Of a stretch of DNA of 64,000 nt, positions 13,021 through 25,652 are shown in pieces. Source of the stretch: Citrus sinensis (Eukaryota; Streptophyta; Magnoliopsida; Sapindales; Rutaceae); contig NC_068558.1 in the NCBI RefSeq assembly GCF_022201045.2, forward strand, positions 1,240,001 through 1,304,000, written 5' to 3'. The notes beneath the pieces were generated by a model. That model was not told where the DNA came from. It was given only the letters and a program-made list of their open reading frames with translations, and did not search any database. Position numbers and translations under genes: made by a program. How positions within the stretch are numbered: position 1 is the first letter of the stretch; every line of letters starts with the position of its first letter.

Positions 13021-14819
13021 TCAATTAAACCACATAATTTAATCTAATAAATATTTAAGATTAGATAAATTCCCAATATAATAAAAAAATAAATAACAAT
13101 ATTATTGATACGATGCCCGTAATAAAAACCAATTTAAATTTTGTTAATGTATTGAATTATTGCTGCTGAATTTAGGTTGTCAAAATTATGTTACAGTGCA
13201 TTTGTGAGTTGTGTGAGGGTAGTGGGCTTTAATTTTTTAAAATTTTTTTAGGGCTAACGAAGAATGGACGCAGCGGATGTTGAGATTTTAGAAAATAATG
13301 TTCAATCTGGATAATGGCGTACATATCAAAAGGAAAATTTGCGATAAACACACACGATAATTTTGAATTAATCCTAATATTATCCATCTATCCATTTTGT
13401 GATAAACAAATTAATCAAAACAAGGAACTTCTAAACTCATTAAAACTCACCTAGCTTTTATAGGAATAAAAGTCGATATTCAGTATCAACCATCAGAGTT
13501 TTTTCAATCATATCATCAATATGGTAATGAAATTAATGGTATTAGCTGTGTATGCTAAAACGAGTAATTTTATCACACAATTCACTCGATTCATCACAAA
13601 CCTCTTATGTATACGCTATAGTTATGCAACTCAGAAATTTTTTTTTTATTATTATTCGCTAATTCTTAAAAATTTACGAAAAAGCCAACTTTCCAAATGC
13701 GTTGGTTGGGGAGAGTTTCACTGCATTGTGGTTGTTATTAATGGCTTAATTTTTATTGCAAGTTGGCGTAATTAAAGTGTTAACTGGTGACACAGCACAT
13801 GGGCATAACCGATATTTCGCTTCCTTCCATGTTTGTACTCTACATGCTTATATATATTTTCTCCACTCCTTCATTATCGTTCATTCAGCAAGATTCATTC
13901 AAAGAAAATTCTTTACAGATTTATATTAAAAAAAAAAACCCTTCAATTAGTTTCTCCGTTTATGGAACTGAAGATAAAACTTTCTCGTTAAGCAATTTGC
14001 TCTCTGCAAGATCAGGTGATTCATCTCTCTCAGTTTCTCATATATTTAATGATCTGTTTGGTCGCCGGGAAAATGAAAAAAGAAAAGGAAACTTGCTGCT
14101 TGGAAAGTTCAAGTTTTCTTTTCTCTTCTCTGTTTTGTTTTCAAAATGACGAGTGGGTGGTTTTTGACTCTTCTGATGTGAATTAAGAGCTGGGTCGTAG
14201 TTGTAAATATGATCGGATGAACAGGGACAGTGAAGTCATTCGGATCGCATCGCAAGCGGTTTCCAATTTCTTTGCTGCGGTTTGAATGCCACGTAGGAGT
14301 TAGTGATTCATCAGGTGTAGTAAATCTTTGTTCGTAAAGACAAAATTGCCCCTGTCCTACAGCTCTTTGCTGTTCATGGCCCCACGACGGAAATCTTTAC
14401 ATTTTGCTCTTTTTTTTAAGTCGTTTTTGAATCTTGACGTTGGCTATCAGCTTTCACACTTCCCACTTGAGATCCGTCGGATTCCTTAAAATCCTCTTTT
14501 CATTTTCGTGAGTTGTCTTTATCCATATTTGGCCAATTACCATTATTCTTCCCTTTTGTTTCTTTTCAACGGACGCGGTTTTGTTTCGTTGGTGGGAAAA
14601 TTGAGTGAAAGTGAAATGCTTGCGTCAACACAAACAGCGTACTTTTGGCCCTGTGACTGTCGGAATTGACTCAGAAATGAGATGCTTCCGTCGCTTTTCC
14701 TCTTATTTGTTTAATCAAAGTTTTAATGTCATTAAAGCTCCAAGTCGTGGAACCACAAGTAACGAGGCTTTTCTTAGGATGGTAGAGTTCAATTTGTTTA
14801 TCTGGGTCTAAGTTGAAAA

Positions 14820-14835
14820 TACGTATATATACGTA
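14820..14835. other. Perfect 16-bp palindrome TACGTATATATACGTA
   Basis: An exact inverted repeat with two ACGT cores lies about 120 bp upstream of the first CHX start codon. It could be a bZIP/bHLH-type site pair or simply alternating AT sequence. Confidence 0.5.
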
Positions 14836-14956
14836 TATAATTATAAGATGACGCTTATGAGTAATTCTTATTCGTGGTTGTGTAGAAGGAGCCATCTGAC
14901 GTGAACGAGGAGTGATTTCTTTCGGTAAGTGAATTGTGATTAATCGTTGCAAAAAC

Positions 14957-17900
14957 ATGGCTGCGGAATCGGCATGTCCCGCGCCCATGAAGGCTACATC
15001 AAACGGGGTCTTTCAAGGCGACAACCCTCTTGATTATGCGCTTCCTCTCGCCATTCTACAGATTTGCCTCGTCGTCTTGCTCACTCGTCTTCTCGCTTTT
15101 GTTTTGAGACCTCTTCGGCAGCCTCGTGTCATTGCTGAGATTGTTGTAAGTTGCGTTACTCCCAACTTTTTTTTTTTTTTCAACTTTATGATCTCCTTTA
15201 ATAAATGATTAAAATTTTCAATCTCTGCGTCATGCATAACATGATGTCTTCAGCTAGCCACGGTGTTTCATTAGGAGAATTTTTTATATTCGGCGGAATC
15301 TCATGTCAGCAAATATATTAGTGTGTGAACATGTACGAGGTGGCCGCTCCTGAGTAATTATTTCTTCAGGACCGTAAAATAAATAAATAAATAAAAGGTC
15401 CAAAGAGAAAATAAGTGCCTATAAAAGTGGTCTTGGTGGAGAATATTTTTAATTCAAGTTCACTTTCCACACTCCAATGATTAAAGGGGAAATAGAGAAT
15501 TAAAAGAACTGAATGTCCCAGAAAATTGCTTGAAAGCGGCTTTTGTCTTGATCGTTCTTACAAAGGCGGGCTGGCCTTTAGAGTTATCAACATGATGACA
15601 TGTGATACCAGCAGAACTAAGAAAAAATGGCATTTGATACCAGCACAACTAAGAGAAATCTAAATTTAACAGTTAATTCGTAATCCTCTTTAACATGAAT
15701 TAGGGACAGAGAAGATTCATAATCATGTGCTACAGAGCATTGATGCAATTGTTGTTGTTGATACTGCTTTTGCAGGGAGGAATACTGCTTGGCCCATCAG
15801 CTTTGGGCAGGAACAAAGACTTTCTAAAAGCTGTTTTCCCATCGAGAAGTCTCACGGTGTTGGATACTTTAGCCAACCTAGGCCTTCTCTTCTTTTTGTT
15901 TCTGGTAGGCTTGGAGATGGATCCAAAATCCATTCGCCGGGCTGGTAAGAAAGCTCTTAGCATAGCCCTTGGAGGAATTAGTCTCCCTTTTGCATTAGGA
16001 ATTGGGACATCATTTGCCCTTCGAGCCACAGTTTCTAAAGGTGTAGATCAAGCTCCATTCCTTATATTCATGGGGGTGGCTTTTTCTATCACTGCCTTTC
16101 CTGTCTTGGCTCGTATTTTAGCTGAACTCAAGCTTTTAACTACCGATGTCGGCCGAATGGCAATGTCAGCTGCAGCTGTTAATGATGTCGCTGCGTGGAT
16201 TCTACTGGCTCTTGCCGTCGCCCTTTCAGGAAGTGGGCGTTCTCCCCTAGTGTCATTATGGGTTTTATTGTGTGGGTGTGGTTTTGTCATAGGTTGTGTA
16301 GTCATTGTCACGCCTATCTTCAAATGGATGGAGAAGCGTTGCCCTGATGGTGAGCCTGTGAAAGAGCTGTATGTGTGTGTTACTCTATCAATTGTTTTGT
16401 TATCCGGCTTTGTCACTGATTCCATTGGAATTCATGCTCTCTTTGGTGCATTCATAACTGGAGTTCTAGTACCAAAGGAAGGGCCATTTGCCGGTGCTCT
16501 CGTAGAAAAAGTTGAGGATCTTGTATCCGGCCTTTTCCTTCCGTTGTACTTTGTTTCCAGCGGACTGAAGACCAATATAACCACTATTCAAGGGCTCCAA
16601 TCTTGGGGGTTCCTTGTTTTAGTTATAGTGACAGCATGTTTTGGAAAGATCGTTGGTACTGTAGCTATGTCTCTTGCTTGCAGAATTCCTTTCAAGGAGG
16701 CTCTAGCATTGGGGTTCTTGATGAATACTAAAGGGCTGGTGGAGCTTATTGTCCTCAACATTGGAAAAGACAGAAAGGTAAAATCATTTATTTATTATTT
16801 AATTTTTGGCTTGATTATTCGATTTTAATTCATTTTATGTAGCTGATTGATTTTTTCTTGTAGGTATTGAATGATCAAACGTTTGCTATCATGGTTTTGA
16901 TGGCTGTCTTCACAACATTTATAACGACGCCCTTAGTCATGGCAGTATATAAGCCAAATCAAAAAACAAGTAAAGTTGCTTACAAGCATAGAACAATTAA
17001 GAGAAAAGATCCAAACTCGGAGCTTCGAATTTTTGCTTGTTTCCATACTGCAAGTAACGTCCCCACAATGATTAATCTCATAGAGGCTTCGCGCGGGACT
17101 GAGAAAAAGGAAGGACTCTGTGTCTATGCAATGCACCTCATGGAGCTCTCCGAAAGGTCATCTGCAATACTAATGGTCCACAAGGCAAGAAAGAATGGAG
17201 TTCCATTTTGGAACAAGGGGAAGCGGTCAGATTGTGATCAAGTCGTTGTGGCTTTTGAGGCTTTCAGGCAGCTAAGCCGTGTGTTCATCCGGCCAATGAC
17301 AGCAATCTCAGCAATGCATGGCATGCACGAGGACATATGCAGTAGTGCTGAAAGGAAAAGAGCAGCAATGATAATTCTCCCATTTCACAAGCACCAGAGG
17401 TTTGATGGGGTACTTGAGACTACTAGAAGCGAATTTCGTTGGGTAAATAAGAGGGTTCTTGAGCATGCATCATGCTCAGTGGGCATATTAGTCGATCGTG
17501 GTCTTGGTGGAAGCACCCACGTAGCTGCAAGCAATGTTTCTTCAGTCATAACTGTCCTGTTCTTTGGTGGGAATGATGATCAAGAAGCCCTAGCTTATGG
17601 TGCACGCATGGCAGAACACCCTGGTATTAGTCTTAATGTGGTTCGCTTTCTGCCGAGTTCTGAGATTTCAGGGGAGATTGAAGCTGATACGAATGATGCA
17701 GAGAGTACAGGGGAATCAGCGGATGAAATCTTTCTTGCTGAAGTCAAGCAAAAGTTTAAAAATTTGGAGGCATTTAAATATGAAGAAAGATGGATAAAGA
17801 ATACTTCAGAAACTGTTGATGTGCTCGGGGAGTTCAATAAATGCCATTTGTTTTTGGTCGGTCGAATGCCGGTAAGTCGGGCAGCAGCAATGCTTAAAGT

Positions 17901-18078
17901 TAAGAGCGATTGCCCTGAATTGGGGCCTGTAGGCAGCTTGCTGATTTCGCCTGATTTCTCAACATCAGCATCAGTTTTGGTGGTGCAGCAATATGTCGGC
18001 CAAACACCTTCAAGTCCACTGCTTCCAGATAAGGTTGCAGTAATAGAGTCGCCAGAGCATGATACAGAATCTGGTTGA
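14957..18078 (+). CDS. Cation/H+ antiporter, CHX16-19 clade, copy 1
   Basis: An 801-residue CPA2-family monovalent cation/proton exchanger. Exons are 14957-15145 (63 codons), 15776-16777 (334 codons) and 16864-18078 (404 codons plus stop); both introns are phase 0. The start [20 protein letters not shown] matches the conserved N-terminus of AtCHX18-like proteins, whose usual length is about 800. The membrane domain spans roughly residues 30-430, with the ion-exchange Asn199-Asp200 in [11 protein letters not shown] and the conserved [20 protein letters not shown]. The remaining part, about 370 residues, is the soluble tail with universal-stress-like folds, ending in HDTESG. Clade members act at endomembranes (prevacuolar/Golgi) or plasma membrane in K+ and pH balance; substrate and location are inferred from the family. 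A second copy lies 3.5 kb downstream on the same strand. Nothing is broken. A start 21 bp upstream in frame uses a non-ATG codon and is unlikely. Confidence 0.95.
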
Positions 18079-21000
18079 TATGTTGGCTTCAACTTGGAAG
18101 TGGATATATACAGCCCTTTGAATTGTTTGAGGATGATGATGAAAATTTCAGCAAAAAGATGTGCATAAACTAATTGTACTTTGCGTTATAGGTCTTTGTA
18201 GCAAGTTCAAAGTTGTAAAAATTATCACAGTAAAAGCTTCTGAAATATCTTTGTCTGTCCGTATTTTTTTGCAATTTTTTTTCCGCAAGGCTCGGGATTC
18301 TGACGAAGAGAATGTTGTGGCAAAGCACCTGCATTATGTGACCCTGTTAATTGAAGCTTTGTATTCGGGCAAATTCGGGCAAGCTTGTCATTCTTTTTCT
18401 TTTTCTTTTTTTGGACCTCAATTGCTTTATCTTATAGAATAATGATTCAAATGCTTAACTAATTTTGTGCGCCGAGCTTTGAATCACACAAGAGGATTTG
18501 ATCTCAAGTTCTCAACCCTACTCCTGCCATGACCTAGGAAGACGAGATTTAGGGGAATTAATGGGCCTTATTTTGAATCCTAATTCTATCATTTAAAATC
18601 AAGTCAATACTCTTTTAAAAGGATGAAACTATTTAAACCAACTATTTTTTTTAAATCCATCTAAAAAATATATATTTATTATTAAACTCTAGTTTTTAAA
18701 AAAATTTCAAGGTTAACCCCCTCAATGATTTCTTTCTTCTTCAATCTCATTGAAACAAATTTCTCTCTCTACCCCGGTTATCAGTAAATTAATCTTTCTT
18801 AACTTTAAATAGAAATTGATGATGCAGAAACATAAAAATTCGATAGATAAGATAAACTAAGACTTTCAGTGATGAAAATTTTATTAGAAAAGTCTAAATA
18901 AACAAAACTAGTGCTTTGGGCTCTTTTTTATACTAATTCTAAATATCACAAATTTATCAAAATAGGTAAATCTGAAATATTATTTTATAATAAAATTCTC
19001 TTAATCTAAAGAAGGAAAATAAAACAAACAACATTCAAATCCTATAAATAAAAAAAGGAAAAAAAGTCCTAGAAGTAATAGGAAAATAGGAAATAACTTA
19101 AAGTTACAAAATGACTAAAAAAGAAGCGGAACTTATGACTCGACCATGGGGGATTGTTATGGGTTTGATACATCTTGTCACAAGTCTCAAAAGGGTATAT
19201 TATACACCTAAAACATATATACAAAATAACCTAAAACCATAAAATGACAGGAAAAAAGTAAAACTTTTGGCTTGACCATGGGCAAAATGATATAAGCTAT
19301 TTGGTTTGATTTATTTAGTCGTAAACTTCAAAATATTATTTTAAACTTGATCCCATATGGGTGATATTTGTCCTTCAAGAGCCAATGAGATTGAAACAAT
19401 GTTACCATCAAAATCAAGGTTTGTGCAACCCTTAGGTCAACACAAACAATAGAATGCGTGTGTGAATTAAAAAGATTAAAAGAGAGCAAAAAAATAAATG
19501 AGTGTCTTTAAATATGGTTACATAAAGAAAGGGGTGTTATTTGGATAATAAAGATTGTTAATAGCAATACTCAAAGCAAACTTATGATGCTTTTACTTCT
19601 CTTATGGGCGCTGTTATGGGATGTATTTAGTCGATTTTTTGAATTTAGTATCGCTAAGATATCTTTTTACCAGGCAACAATAAGTGATTATTATTTATGT
19701 AATTATATCTTAATCATACACTTATAAAAACGCTCACATATCACCAAATTTTTTAAAGATTAGCCGATATTCGATCAACATATCATCAGTTATTTCCCCA
19801 TTTTTTATTAATTATTCACCCGTTTTAATTTGCTTGTGAGTTCTTCAGGAGTCGAAGTGTGCGGCTATACGCACACCATAATATACTATTCAAACCCTTG
19901 GGACAGCTATTTGTTAGTTTTGATTGAAAAAAAAAAAAAAAGGAACATCGCAGAAACTTGGTGTGGACTTTCCAAGTCAACTTTGTCATAATGTAATTTG
20001 GAAAATTGAGTTAAAAATGGGCCGGTGTTAGGTCTTGGATAGCTGATATAAATAATAAATATAATTTTTAAATAATAATTTTAATAATTATAACAAAAAT
20101 ATTATACTTTTTTATTATAATATATAATAATTTAACTTTCAAAATATAATAGAAAAATGTATACTAACATTTTAATGTTATTAGTTGTCAGACCACATTA
20201 CCCAAACATGGCCTAAGTTATCTCATTATCTATTAAGACTCTAAATTTGTGTTAAACATGTTATTTTATTCTAAAAAAATATAAATTCATATATTATAAC
20301 CAACTCAATTATGATTGTAAATAAAATTTTAATTTATTGTTACTTTATAATTATCTTTTGCTATATAAACTACTAAAATTCCGACCAAATCCCTCAACAT
20401 CAAAGTTTACTTTTGCTACCTTATCCGCTATCATATTTCCCTCCTAAAATAAAGATGCGATGTACATTACTTAAGAAAAAAATAAAGTTTTTCCCCTATT
20501 TTTTTTTATTGGTCATTGCTCAAAACCCCATAAATCACACCATCTATAAGTAATGTGTAGTTTCATCACATCTTAATTTTTTTTTGGTTTTATCTTTCTA
20601 TACTCCTCCTTTTAATTACTTGTCTTATTTAATTGTCTTATTTCTCTTTGAAAATATTCTTCTACTTGTACGTTGTTGTTTCTACTTTTTTTTTTTTAAA
20701 ATAATTGTTGTGCTTGTTTTGAAAAAAATATCCACTAGAATAAAATTCAGTAAAATAGGAAAAAGATTATTTTAGTGTTTAAAAATAACCCTGGATAAAT
20801 TTGATACAAGCAGTAATAAATATATTAAACAGGAGTAAAGAATCAGTAATTGAATAAGTTTCAATTGAATTAAAAGATGATCCCAAGGCAACAAAATCCG
20901 TTAACCCGCCTTGGCTATTACTTATTAGCCCATTGGAGGGCGTTCATCATCAATTCGATTTTAAATGGAGATAGAGATAAGAGAAACGTAAAGTTGTCAA

Positions 21001-21622
21001 TTGAATTGAATCGGTGAAAATAAAGACACAAAGGATAAGTACAATCACAGCGAAAAAGTAGGATAAATCTTGTGACACGTGTCATGTGTGTGGCAGCGTA
21101 TAAATAGAATTTAATTTTTTTTATTTTCTTTATTTATTATACGAGAAATATCAAACGGACCCACAATGACTAGCCTTAAAAGGAAGGGCAAAAAATGACG
21201 GAGAATGACGTTTGCTGACGCTTATAAAGAAACGGCGCGCGGTAAAAGAGTCGACTTTGGACTTTGTTTCAGGTCGATGGATAATGGTCATGTGAGTGAT
21301 CTTTTAAATAATTGTTTTTATAAATATTCAGAAGTCAGATCTCACTACTGCAGATAAGCAGTACAGGCCACTCAATTCTTGATTTTCAGTTTCCTTGCAA
21401 ATAAGCTGGTAGTAATTCTACCGCATTATTATTATTATTATTATCGAATCTTTAAAAATTAAATGTGTGTTTTTTTTTTTTGTGCTTTTGTTTCTTTTGT
21501 TTCTTTAAAAGGGATTGATGCCAGCCGTTGTATGTTGTTGGTGGGTTCAGGTTTTATTTTATTATTTTGACCTTGGAAGGGTGACTCGTCTTTAAATGCA
21601 GGGGATTGAAGTGGGATCGCTA
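18079..21622. other. Intergenic region between the two CHX genes
   Basis: 3.5 kb, AT-rich, with no supported gene. Two imperfect direct copies of about 40 bp, each ending CTTGACCATGGGC or CTCGACCATGGGG, lie near 19110-19150 and 19242-19285. A candidate G-box plus TATA box for the downstream CHX gene lies at 21074-21106. Nothing else is recognised. Confidence 0.45.
21074..21106 (+). promoter_or_regulatory. Candidate CHX copy 2 core promoter: G-box and TATA box
   Basis: The palindrome GACACGTGTC (21074-21083, CACGTG core) stands 15 bp before TATAAATA (21099-21106). This would place a transcription start near 21135 and a leader of about 490 nt, probably spliced, since an acceptor-like TTTAAATGCAG ends at 21600 just before the start codon. 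G-boxes bind bZIP/bHLH factors, including ABA-response factors. Confidence 0.45.
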
Positions 21623-24463
21623 ATGGCTTCCGTTGGACATGCATGTCCTGCTCCCATGAAACCTACATCAAATGGCGTCTTCCAAGGCGATAGCCCTCTT
21701 GATTTTGCGCTTCCTCTTGCCATTTTGCAGATATGTTTGGTTATTTTGCTCACAAGGGGTCTTGCTTTTATTTTACGACCACTAAGACAGCCACGCGTGA
21801 TTGCTGAGATTACTGTGAGTTCTTGTTTCAATATTAAAGCAAAGATGTACAGATTTTGCTGCTTCTGTTTTTCCAATGTTTTCTAAATTCTGTTATTTGT
21901 TTCAGCTCATATAATCATGAGACAGAACTAGCAATAGTTGATTTAGTGTTTTTGATTCTGGTGTACTTTGTTTATTTCTTCCTTTTGTTTTTCCTTTGGT
22001 TTTATTTAGTTTAAGGCTTATTATACATTGAAACTTTCCTTGAGCCGTAAGATTCATTACATGTGTTTTATCAATTTCATGTTTTTGCATCTTTATAATA
22101 TGTATAACCTTGACATCAGATACTTTACCAATTGTTGTTGCATATGTGGCCAGGGAGGGATTTTACTTGGGCCATCAGCGCTGGGCCGTAGTGAGAGATT
22201 TCTGCAAGCTGTTTTTCCACCCAAAAGTCAAACAGTATTAGATACTTTGGCAAATCTTGGTCTCATTTTCTTTATGTTCCTTGTTGGCCTTGAATTAGAT
22301 CCTAAGTCCCTTCGTCAAACTGGGAAAAAAGCCCTTGGCATTGCAATTGCCGGAATTAGCCTTCCTTTTGCTTTAGGAATTGGTTCCTCTTTTCTCCTCC
22401 GAGAAACCATATCTAAGGGTGTAGACAGTACTTCATTTCTTGTATTCATGGGTGTGGCTCTTTCTATAACTGCCTTTCCTGTCTTAGCTCGCATTCTGGC
22501 TGAACTGAAGCTTCTGACCGCTGATGTTGGCAGAATGGCTATGTCAGCTGCTGCTGTTAATGATGTGGCTGCATGGATTCTACTTGCTCTTGCGGTTGCC
22601 CTCTCTGGCTCTGGTCAGTCTTCCCTTGTTCCAGTTTGGGTCTTTCTTTCTGGCTGTGTGTTTGTCATTTGTTTGACTCTTTTTGTCCCTCCAACATTCA
22701 AATGGATGGCTCGACAATGCCACGAAGGTGAGCCAGTAGAGGAAACATATGTTTGTGCTACATTAGCAGCTGTCCTGGCAGCTGGATTTATCACTGATGC
22801 TATTGGAATTCATGCAATGTTTGGTGCTTTTGTGGTTGGAGTTCTCGTCCCCAAAGAAGGTCCATTCGCCAATGCTCTTGTGGAAAAAGTTGAGGATCTT
22901 GTATCTGGCATCTTCCTGCCATTGTACTTTGTTTCAAGTGGACTGAAGACAAATATAGCCACAATCCAAGGTCTCCAATCATGGGGTCTTTTGGCTTTGG
23001 TTATTTTGACTGCCTGTTTGGGAAAAATTGTTGGCACTTTTGTGGTGTCTCTTTCTTTCAAAGTGCCTCTCCGTGAGGCTCTTGCACTGGGAATACTCAT
23101 GAATACGAAAGGCCTGGTGGAACTCATTGTGCTCAACATTGGTAAAGATAGAAAGGTACTTTTGAGTTTCGTGACATTGATGATTGGGCTCATTGCCTAA
23201 TCATTTCTTTATAGTTGCCTTTCTATCTAAATGCACAATGAATTTTTATGGATTTGCATTTTCCAGGTTTTGAATGATCAGGTTTTTGCTATTATGATTC
23301 TAATGGCTGTAGTTACTACCTTCATGACCACACCTCTTGTTATGGCAGTATATAAGCCAGCAAGAAGGGCAAGAGTCGCTGATTACAAGCACAGGACTGT
23401 TGAAAGGAAAAATTCAAAAGCCCAATTTAGGATTTTGGCCTGTTTCCATAGCGCAAGAAACATTCCATCAACAATTAATCTCCTTGAGGCCTTGCGAGGA
23501 ATTCAGAAGTCTGAAGGACTTTGTGTATACGCGTTGCACCTCATGGAGCTCTCTGAGAGGTCATCTGCTATCTTAATGGTTCACAAGGCAAGAAGAAATG
23601 GCTTGCCTTTTTGGAATAGAGGCAGGCAATCAAATCCTAACCACATTGTCGTAGCGTTCGAGGCTTTTCAGCAACTTAGCCGGGTATCAGTTCGGCCGAT
23701 GACTGCAATCTCTTCAATGTCTGACATGCACGAGGACATCTGCACCACTGCTGAGAGTAAGAGAGCTGCAATTATTATCCTTCCATTCCATAAGCACCAG
23801 AGGTTAGACGGTTCCCTGGAGACTACTCGATCTGATTTCCGCTGGGTTAACCAGAGGGTTCTCAAACATGCGCCATGCTCAGTTGGCATTTTAATTGATC
23901 GTGGACTTGGTGGAACCACCCAAGTCTCTGCAAGTAATGTTTCCTATACTATCACAGTCCTCTTCTTTGGGGGACGTGATGATCGTGAAGCCCTTGCTTG
24001 TGGAGCTCGCATGGCTGAACACCCTGGTATCAGTTTTATAGTCATTCGCTTCTTACTGGCAGCTGACGCCATAGGGAACACAGTCAGTGTTGATATGGCT
24101 GGCAATGCTAGCATGGACGAAGAGGTTCTTTCTGAGTTTAAGCTGAAAACATCTCGGAATGGCTCCGTGAGATATGAAGAGAGACTTGTCAGAAACACGG
24201 CAGAAACCATTGCTGTCATCCGGGAGGTAAGCCGCTGCAATCTTTTACTGGTGGGTCGAATGCCTGATGGTGAACTAGCCTTAGCTTTAAGCACAAGAAG
24301 TGATTGCCTAGAATTGGGGCCCGTGGGAAGTTTGTTAACTTCTTTGGAGTTCTCAACAGCATCAGTATTGATAATTCAACAATACAGTGACAGGGTATTT
24401 ATGAATTTGGCTTCAGAGTTGGAAGAAGACTCGCCTGACAAGGGTTCAGACCTTAGCAACTAA
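21623..24463 (+). CDS. Cation/H+ antiporter, CHX16-19 clade, copy 2
   Basis: A 796-residue paralogue of the preceding CHX gene. Exons are 21623-21814 (64 codons), 22154-23155 (334 codons) and 23267-24463 (398 codons plus stop), with the same two phase-0 intron positions as copy 1 and a middle exon of exactly equal length. Introns are 339 and 111 bp against 630 and 86 bp in copy 1. Asn200-Asp201 of [10 protein letters not shown] and the [20 protein letters not shown] segment are intact. Divergence is greatest in the soluble tail near residues 670-710 and at the C-terminus ([11 protein letters not shown]). The ATG at 21623 gives [20 protein letters not shown]; an in-frame ATG at 21596 overlaps a likely 5'-leader splice acceptor and is not preferred. 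It is a K+/H+ exchanger by family, probably of endomembranes. Tandem duplication explains the pair; which copy keeps the ancestral role cannot be seen. Confidence 0.95.
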
Positions 24464-25096
24464 TTCATTTTCTTTTGGTTTGAATTTAGAGAATCATCTA
24501 ATCGGGTGTTGTAAAATGATTTTCATGTCTTTCCATTGTGATTGTTCAACAATATCTAATAGATTCAAGTCAAATAGTGAGAAAGACTTTCTTAAAATTC
24601 TTTTGTTTCTACCCGTAATTTTAATTTTTGTTCGTCTTTATTAGATTTCAATCTAGACAAACTAGCAATGAACCAGTATCAAAAATTTGTAATTTAAACT
24701 CATGGGTTGAGTAGTACGTAGTAAGCGAGAAATAATAACACCGAAGAATATGCATTAAAAATAGCGCAAACTTGAATACTGATAAAAAAAATAATTTTGC
24801 TTTGTAGTGATTTTTTTGTCTTCCAATTAATGATGGTGTGTTATTCTCTTTGCACTTATAACATAAATAACCACCTATAATCATGTCCATTCAATGCGAT
24901 GTCGTTTAAGTAGAGGTGTAACTTTGTTCCCTAGATCCGTCCACACGGAACTTCCCACCAACTAGAGTCCACAGTCAAGAAGGGGATATGAAACACTATC
25001 GGTTCTCAACTTGAAGCGGTTGGCACGAAAGCAAGCTCCTTTTACTCTTTTAGTTTCCAGTTAGCTAGCTAGGGTTTCAAAAATTCGACCAAAGAT
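24464..25096. other. Intergenic: CHX 3' region and IF-1 promoter
   Basis: 633 bp containing the 3' untranslated region of CHX copy 2 and the promoter and leader of the IF-1 gene. No clear TATA box stands near 25000-25090, as is usual for plastid-housekeeping genes. Nothing else is seen. Confidence 0.5.
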
Positions 25097-25652
25097 ATGC
25101 TTCAGCTGAGCTGCAATCTCCACCGTCCATCTCAACCTCTGCTTCTTCCCCGCTACTATTTGTCACCCATTTCCTTTCCTATCAAGTATGTCATCTTTCT
25201 TTTCTCACCTATACTTGTTTTTAATTACTGATCACATTCGTCGAATAAAAACTAATTAAGTTTATTGTTATTATTATTATTATTGTTATTTTTGATGGTC
25301 TTTGTCAAACAAAAGCAGCCATGTAAAGTTCAATGTAAACAAAGAGTTTGTAAAGATTACAAAGATTTGGACAGCAATAGGAGCCAAGAAAGGCGGCGAT
25401 AGGAGCAGCGAAGAGGGTTCTAATAGTGAGAAATGGGTTCATGAAGGCTTCATTACTGAGTCACTTCCCAATGGTATGTTTCGTGTTCGGTTAGACAATG
25501 AAGATTTAATTCTTGGTTATATTTCTGGAAAGATTAGGCAAAACTTTATACGTGTATTGCCTGGGGATAGAGTTAGGGTTGAAGTTAGTCGTTATGATAC
25601 GAGCAAGGGGCGTATTATTTATAGACTTCGTAATAAAATTTCCAGTGATTAG
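25097..25652 (+). CDS. infA: Translation initiation factor IF-1, chloroplast, nuclear gene
   Basis: A 140-residue precursor in two exons, 25097-25185 and 25319-25652, intron phase 2. Exon 1 ([20 protein letters not shown]...) is a Ser/Leu/Pro-rich, acid-free leader typical of chloroplast transit peptides. Exon 2 carries the S1/OB-fold IF-1 domain at about residues 68-137, with [33 protein letters not shown] and [11 protein letters not shown], closely matching bacterial and plastid IF-1. IF-1 binds the A site of the 30S subunit and helps initiation on plastid ribosomes. In many angiosperms infA has moved from the plastid to the nucleus; the added targeting exon and intron show this is such a transferred, active-looking copy rather than a plastid insertion. 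The acceptor is a NAGNAG-type pair (AAGCAG), so one extra serine could be included. A transit cleavage site cannot be fixed by eye. Confidence 0.93.

Larger units (their letters stand above)
10851..14956. other. Shared upstream region of the divergent coiled-coil and CHX genes
   Basis: About 4.1 kb between two divergently transcribed genes, so it should hold both promoters. A T/C-rich tract at 10840-10985 is the immediate upstream region of the coiled-coil gene. An (AAT)n microsatellite lies at about 11895-11935. TATA-like sequence at about 13848-13858 followed by C/T-rich sequence could be a distal start of the CHX transcript, with donor-like CAG|GTGATT near 14015; this is unproven. Open frames at 11235-11474 and 13787-14149 are unconvincing. 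Confidence 0.45.

Noticed and set aside
13787-14149. 120-codon frame upstream of CHX copy 1
   Set aside because: It starts at a non-ATG codon, has no family match, and lies where the CHX promoter or leader is expected.
21596-21598. In-frame upstream ATG for CHX copy 2
   Set aside because: It overlaps a likely splice acceptor (ATGCAG), and the ATG at 21623 matches the family N-terminus.
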